NCBI RefSeq assembly: GCF_900105205.1
Contig: NZ_FNSQ01000005.1
Span: forward strand, 1,364,001 to 1,428,000
Source of the DNA: Microbacterium hydrocarbonoxydans
Lineage (GTDB): Bacteria > Actinomycetota > Actinomycetes > Actinomycetales > Microbacteriaceae
Length of the DNA: 64,000 nucleotides
Direction of reading: 5' to 3'
The translations under genes and the position numbers were made by a program. The notes beneath the pieces were generated by a model. It made no database searches and was not told the origin of the DNA. It was given only the letters and a program-made list of their open reading frames with translations. Shown here in pieces: positions 62,532 through 64,000 of this stretch. Each line of letters starts with the position of its first letter. The first letter of the stretch is position 1.

Positions 62532-64000
62532 TGCGCGTCCCGCTTTCGTGGTTGCGTGAGTACGTCGATCTGGCGGCGGAGGCGACTCCCGAAGAGGTCC
62601 TGGCGGCGATGGTCACCGTCGGCTTCGAAGAGGAGGACGTGCACCGCTTCGAGATCTCGGGTCCGGTCGTCGTCGGACAGGTCGTCTCGCTCGAGGCGGA
62701 GCCGCAGTCGAACGGCAAGACCATCAACTGGTGCCAGGTCGATGTGGGCGAGGCCCACGGCGGCATCCGCGGCATCGTCTGCGGCGCGCACAACTTCGTC
62801 GCCGGAGACAAGGTCGTCGTCACCCTGCCCGGTGCCGTGCTGCCGGGGCCGTTCCCGATCGCCGCGCGCAAGACCTACGGCCACGTGTCGGACGGCATGA
62901 TCGCCTCGGCGCGCGAACTCGGACTCGGAGACGAGCACAACGGCATCCTCGTGCTCGCAGACCTCGGCATCGACGCCCCGGTGGGCACCGACGCCATCAG
63001 CCTGCTCGGCCTCGATGACGTCGCCGTCGAGATCAACGTCACGCCCGACCGCGGATACGCGTTCTCGCTGCGTGGTGTCGCCCGTGAGTACTCCCACGCC
63101 ACGGGGGCGGCCTTCCGCGACCCCGCTGAGCGCGACTTCGCCGAGCTGCAGCCGGGCACCGGTCACACGGCGATCGTCGATGATGCGGCGCCCGTCCGCG
63201 GGCGCGTCGGCGCCAGCGAGTTCGTCACGCGCGTCGTCCGAGACGTCGACCCCGCGAAGCCGACACCGCCGTGGATGATCGCGCGGCTCTCCCTCGCGGG
63301 CATGCGCTCGCTGGGGATCCTGATCGACATCACGAACTACGTCATGCTCGAGCTGGGGCAGCCGCTGCACGGCTACGACCTCGACAAGCTCGCCGGCGGC
63401 ATCACCGTGCGTCGCGCGACGCCCGGTGAGAAGATGACGACGCTCGACGGACAGGAGCGCACGCTCCACGCCGAGGATCTCCTCATCACCGACGAGTCGG
63501 GGCCCATCGGCCTCGCCGGGGTCATGGGCGGCGGCACCACCGAGATGAGTGACACCACCCGCAACGTGCTGATCGAGGCGGCCACGTTCGACCCGGTGAC
63601 GATCGCCCGGACCGCGCGGCGGCACAAGCTGCCCAGCGAGGCCTCCAAGCGCTTCGAGCGCGGTGTCGACCCGCTCGTGCCGTTCGTCGCCGCCCGCCGT
63701 GCCGCTGACCTGATGGTCGAGTTCGCCGGAGGGACGCTCACCGACGAGGGCGGCGCGCTGTTCGCCGAGGTCTTCGTCGCCGACATCGAGCTGCCGAAGG
63801 GATTCGTGCAGGGACTCATCGGCGTCGACTACACCGACGAGGAGATCGTCGGCGCGCTCACGACGATCGGCGGAGAGGTCACGGCGACGGATGCCGGCTG
63901 GACCGTCATCCCGCCGACCTGGCGCCCGGACATCACCGACAAGTGGTCGCTCGCCGAAGAGGTCGCCCGCATCCACGGTCTCGACCGCATCCCCTCCGTG
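62531..64000 (+). CDS. pheT: Phenylalanyl-tRNA synthetase beta subunit, 3' end outside window
   Basis: The first 490 codons are present (full length is usually about 800-840). The N-terminal MRVPLSWLREYVDL is followed by a tRNA-binding EMAP-like domain (about 45-155), then B3/4 with the editing region (NVTPDRGYAFSLRGVARE and later) and the start of B5 (about 405 onward). The catalytic-like core and anticodon-binding domain lie beyond the window. Confidence 0.97.
   Translation, partial: MRVPLSWLREYVDLAAEATPEEVLAAMVTVGFEEEDVHRFEISGPVVVGQVVSLEAEPQSNGKTINWCQVDVGEAHGGIRGIVCGAHNFVAGDKVVVTLPGAVLPGPFPIAARKTYGHVSDGMIASARELGLGDEHNGILVLADLGIDAPVGTDAISLLGLDDVAVEINVTPDRGYAFSLRGVAREYSHATGAAFRDPAERDFAELQPGTGHTAIVDDAAPVRGRVGASEFVTRVVRDVDPAKPTPPWMIARLSLAGMRSLGILIDITNYVMLELGQPLHGYDLDKLAGGITVRRATPGEKMTTLDGQERTLHAEDLLITDESGPIGLAGVMGGGTTEMSDTTRNVLIEAATFDPVTIARTARRHKLPSEASKRFERGVDPLVPFVAARRAADLMVEFAGGTLTDEGGALFAEVFVADIELPKGFVQGLIGVDYTDEEIVGALTTIGGEVTATDAGWTVIPPTWRPDITDKWSLAEEVARIHGLDRIPSV

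Overview
The window is high-GC actinobacterial chromosome, most like Microbacterium or a close Microbacteriaceae relative. This is judged from gene content and order, not from a database search. Supporting signs are an acyl-CoA carboxylase with a small epsilon subunit, DUF3039 and DUF2510 proteins, a Ku/LigD pair, a Tad pilus operon of the actinobacterial type, the lexA-LysM-his cluster, and infC-rpmI-rplT followed by a SpoU methyltransferase and pheST. At least twenty genes have a TANNNT -10 element only 6-9 nt before the start codon, which suggests leaderless mRNAs. I see no insertion sequence, prophage, CRISPR array or biosynthetic cluster. One tRNA gene (Leu, anticodon UAG) is present.

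Layout. 1-10.2 kb: purine salvage (phosphomutase and purine nucleoside phosphorylase), an LpdA-like flavoprotein, a biotin-dependent carboxylase alpha chain, Maf, a TrmA-family RNA methyltransferase, and a three-gene two-component operon. 10.5-15.7 kb: a ROK regulator, carboxylase beta and epsilon subunits, a membrane-associated protein and a nucleotidyltransferase. 15.9-24.8 kb: an ABC-2 exporter whose ATPase carries a long histone-like tail, DUF3039, pncB, murI-rph-rdgB, a DHFR-like reductase behind a palindromic promoter, and a CDF metal exporter. 24.8-28.7 kb: LigD, Ku, a DedA protein and tRNA-Leu. 28.8-33.3 kb: a seven-gene Tad pilus operon. 33.3-43.4 kb: NUDIX, MFS, prfB, two DUF2510 proteins, ftsEX-smpB and an S9 peptidase.

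43.5-53.97 kb: lexA diverging from a LysM cell-division-inhibitor-like gene, hisC-hisB-hisH, a reversed EspI-like MinD/ParA gene, priA/hisA, an SseB-family gene, a lipoprotein, DUF1844, and infC (AUC start) with rpmI-rplT and a SpoU methyltransferase. 54.0-61.4 kb: a module lying between that methyltransferase and pheST. It holds an OmpR-type two-component system, an orphan TAXI-family binding lipoprotein, and a complete gluABCD-type amino-acid ABC transporter. 61.5-64 kb: pheS and the first 490 codons of pheT.

Most of the window is housekeeping sequence. The loci most worth follow-up are the TAXI/two-component/gluABCD module, the EspI-like ATPase without nearby type VII secretion genes, the ABC ATPase with a histone-H1-like tail, the lexA/LysM control region and the structured infC leader.
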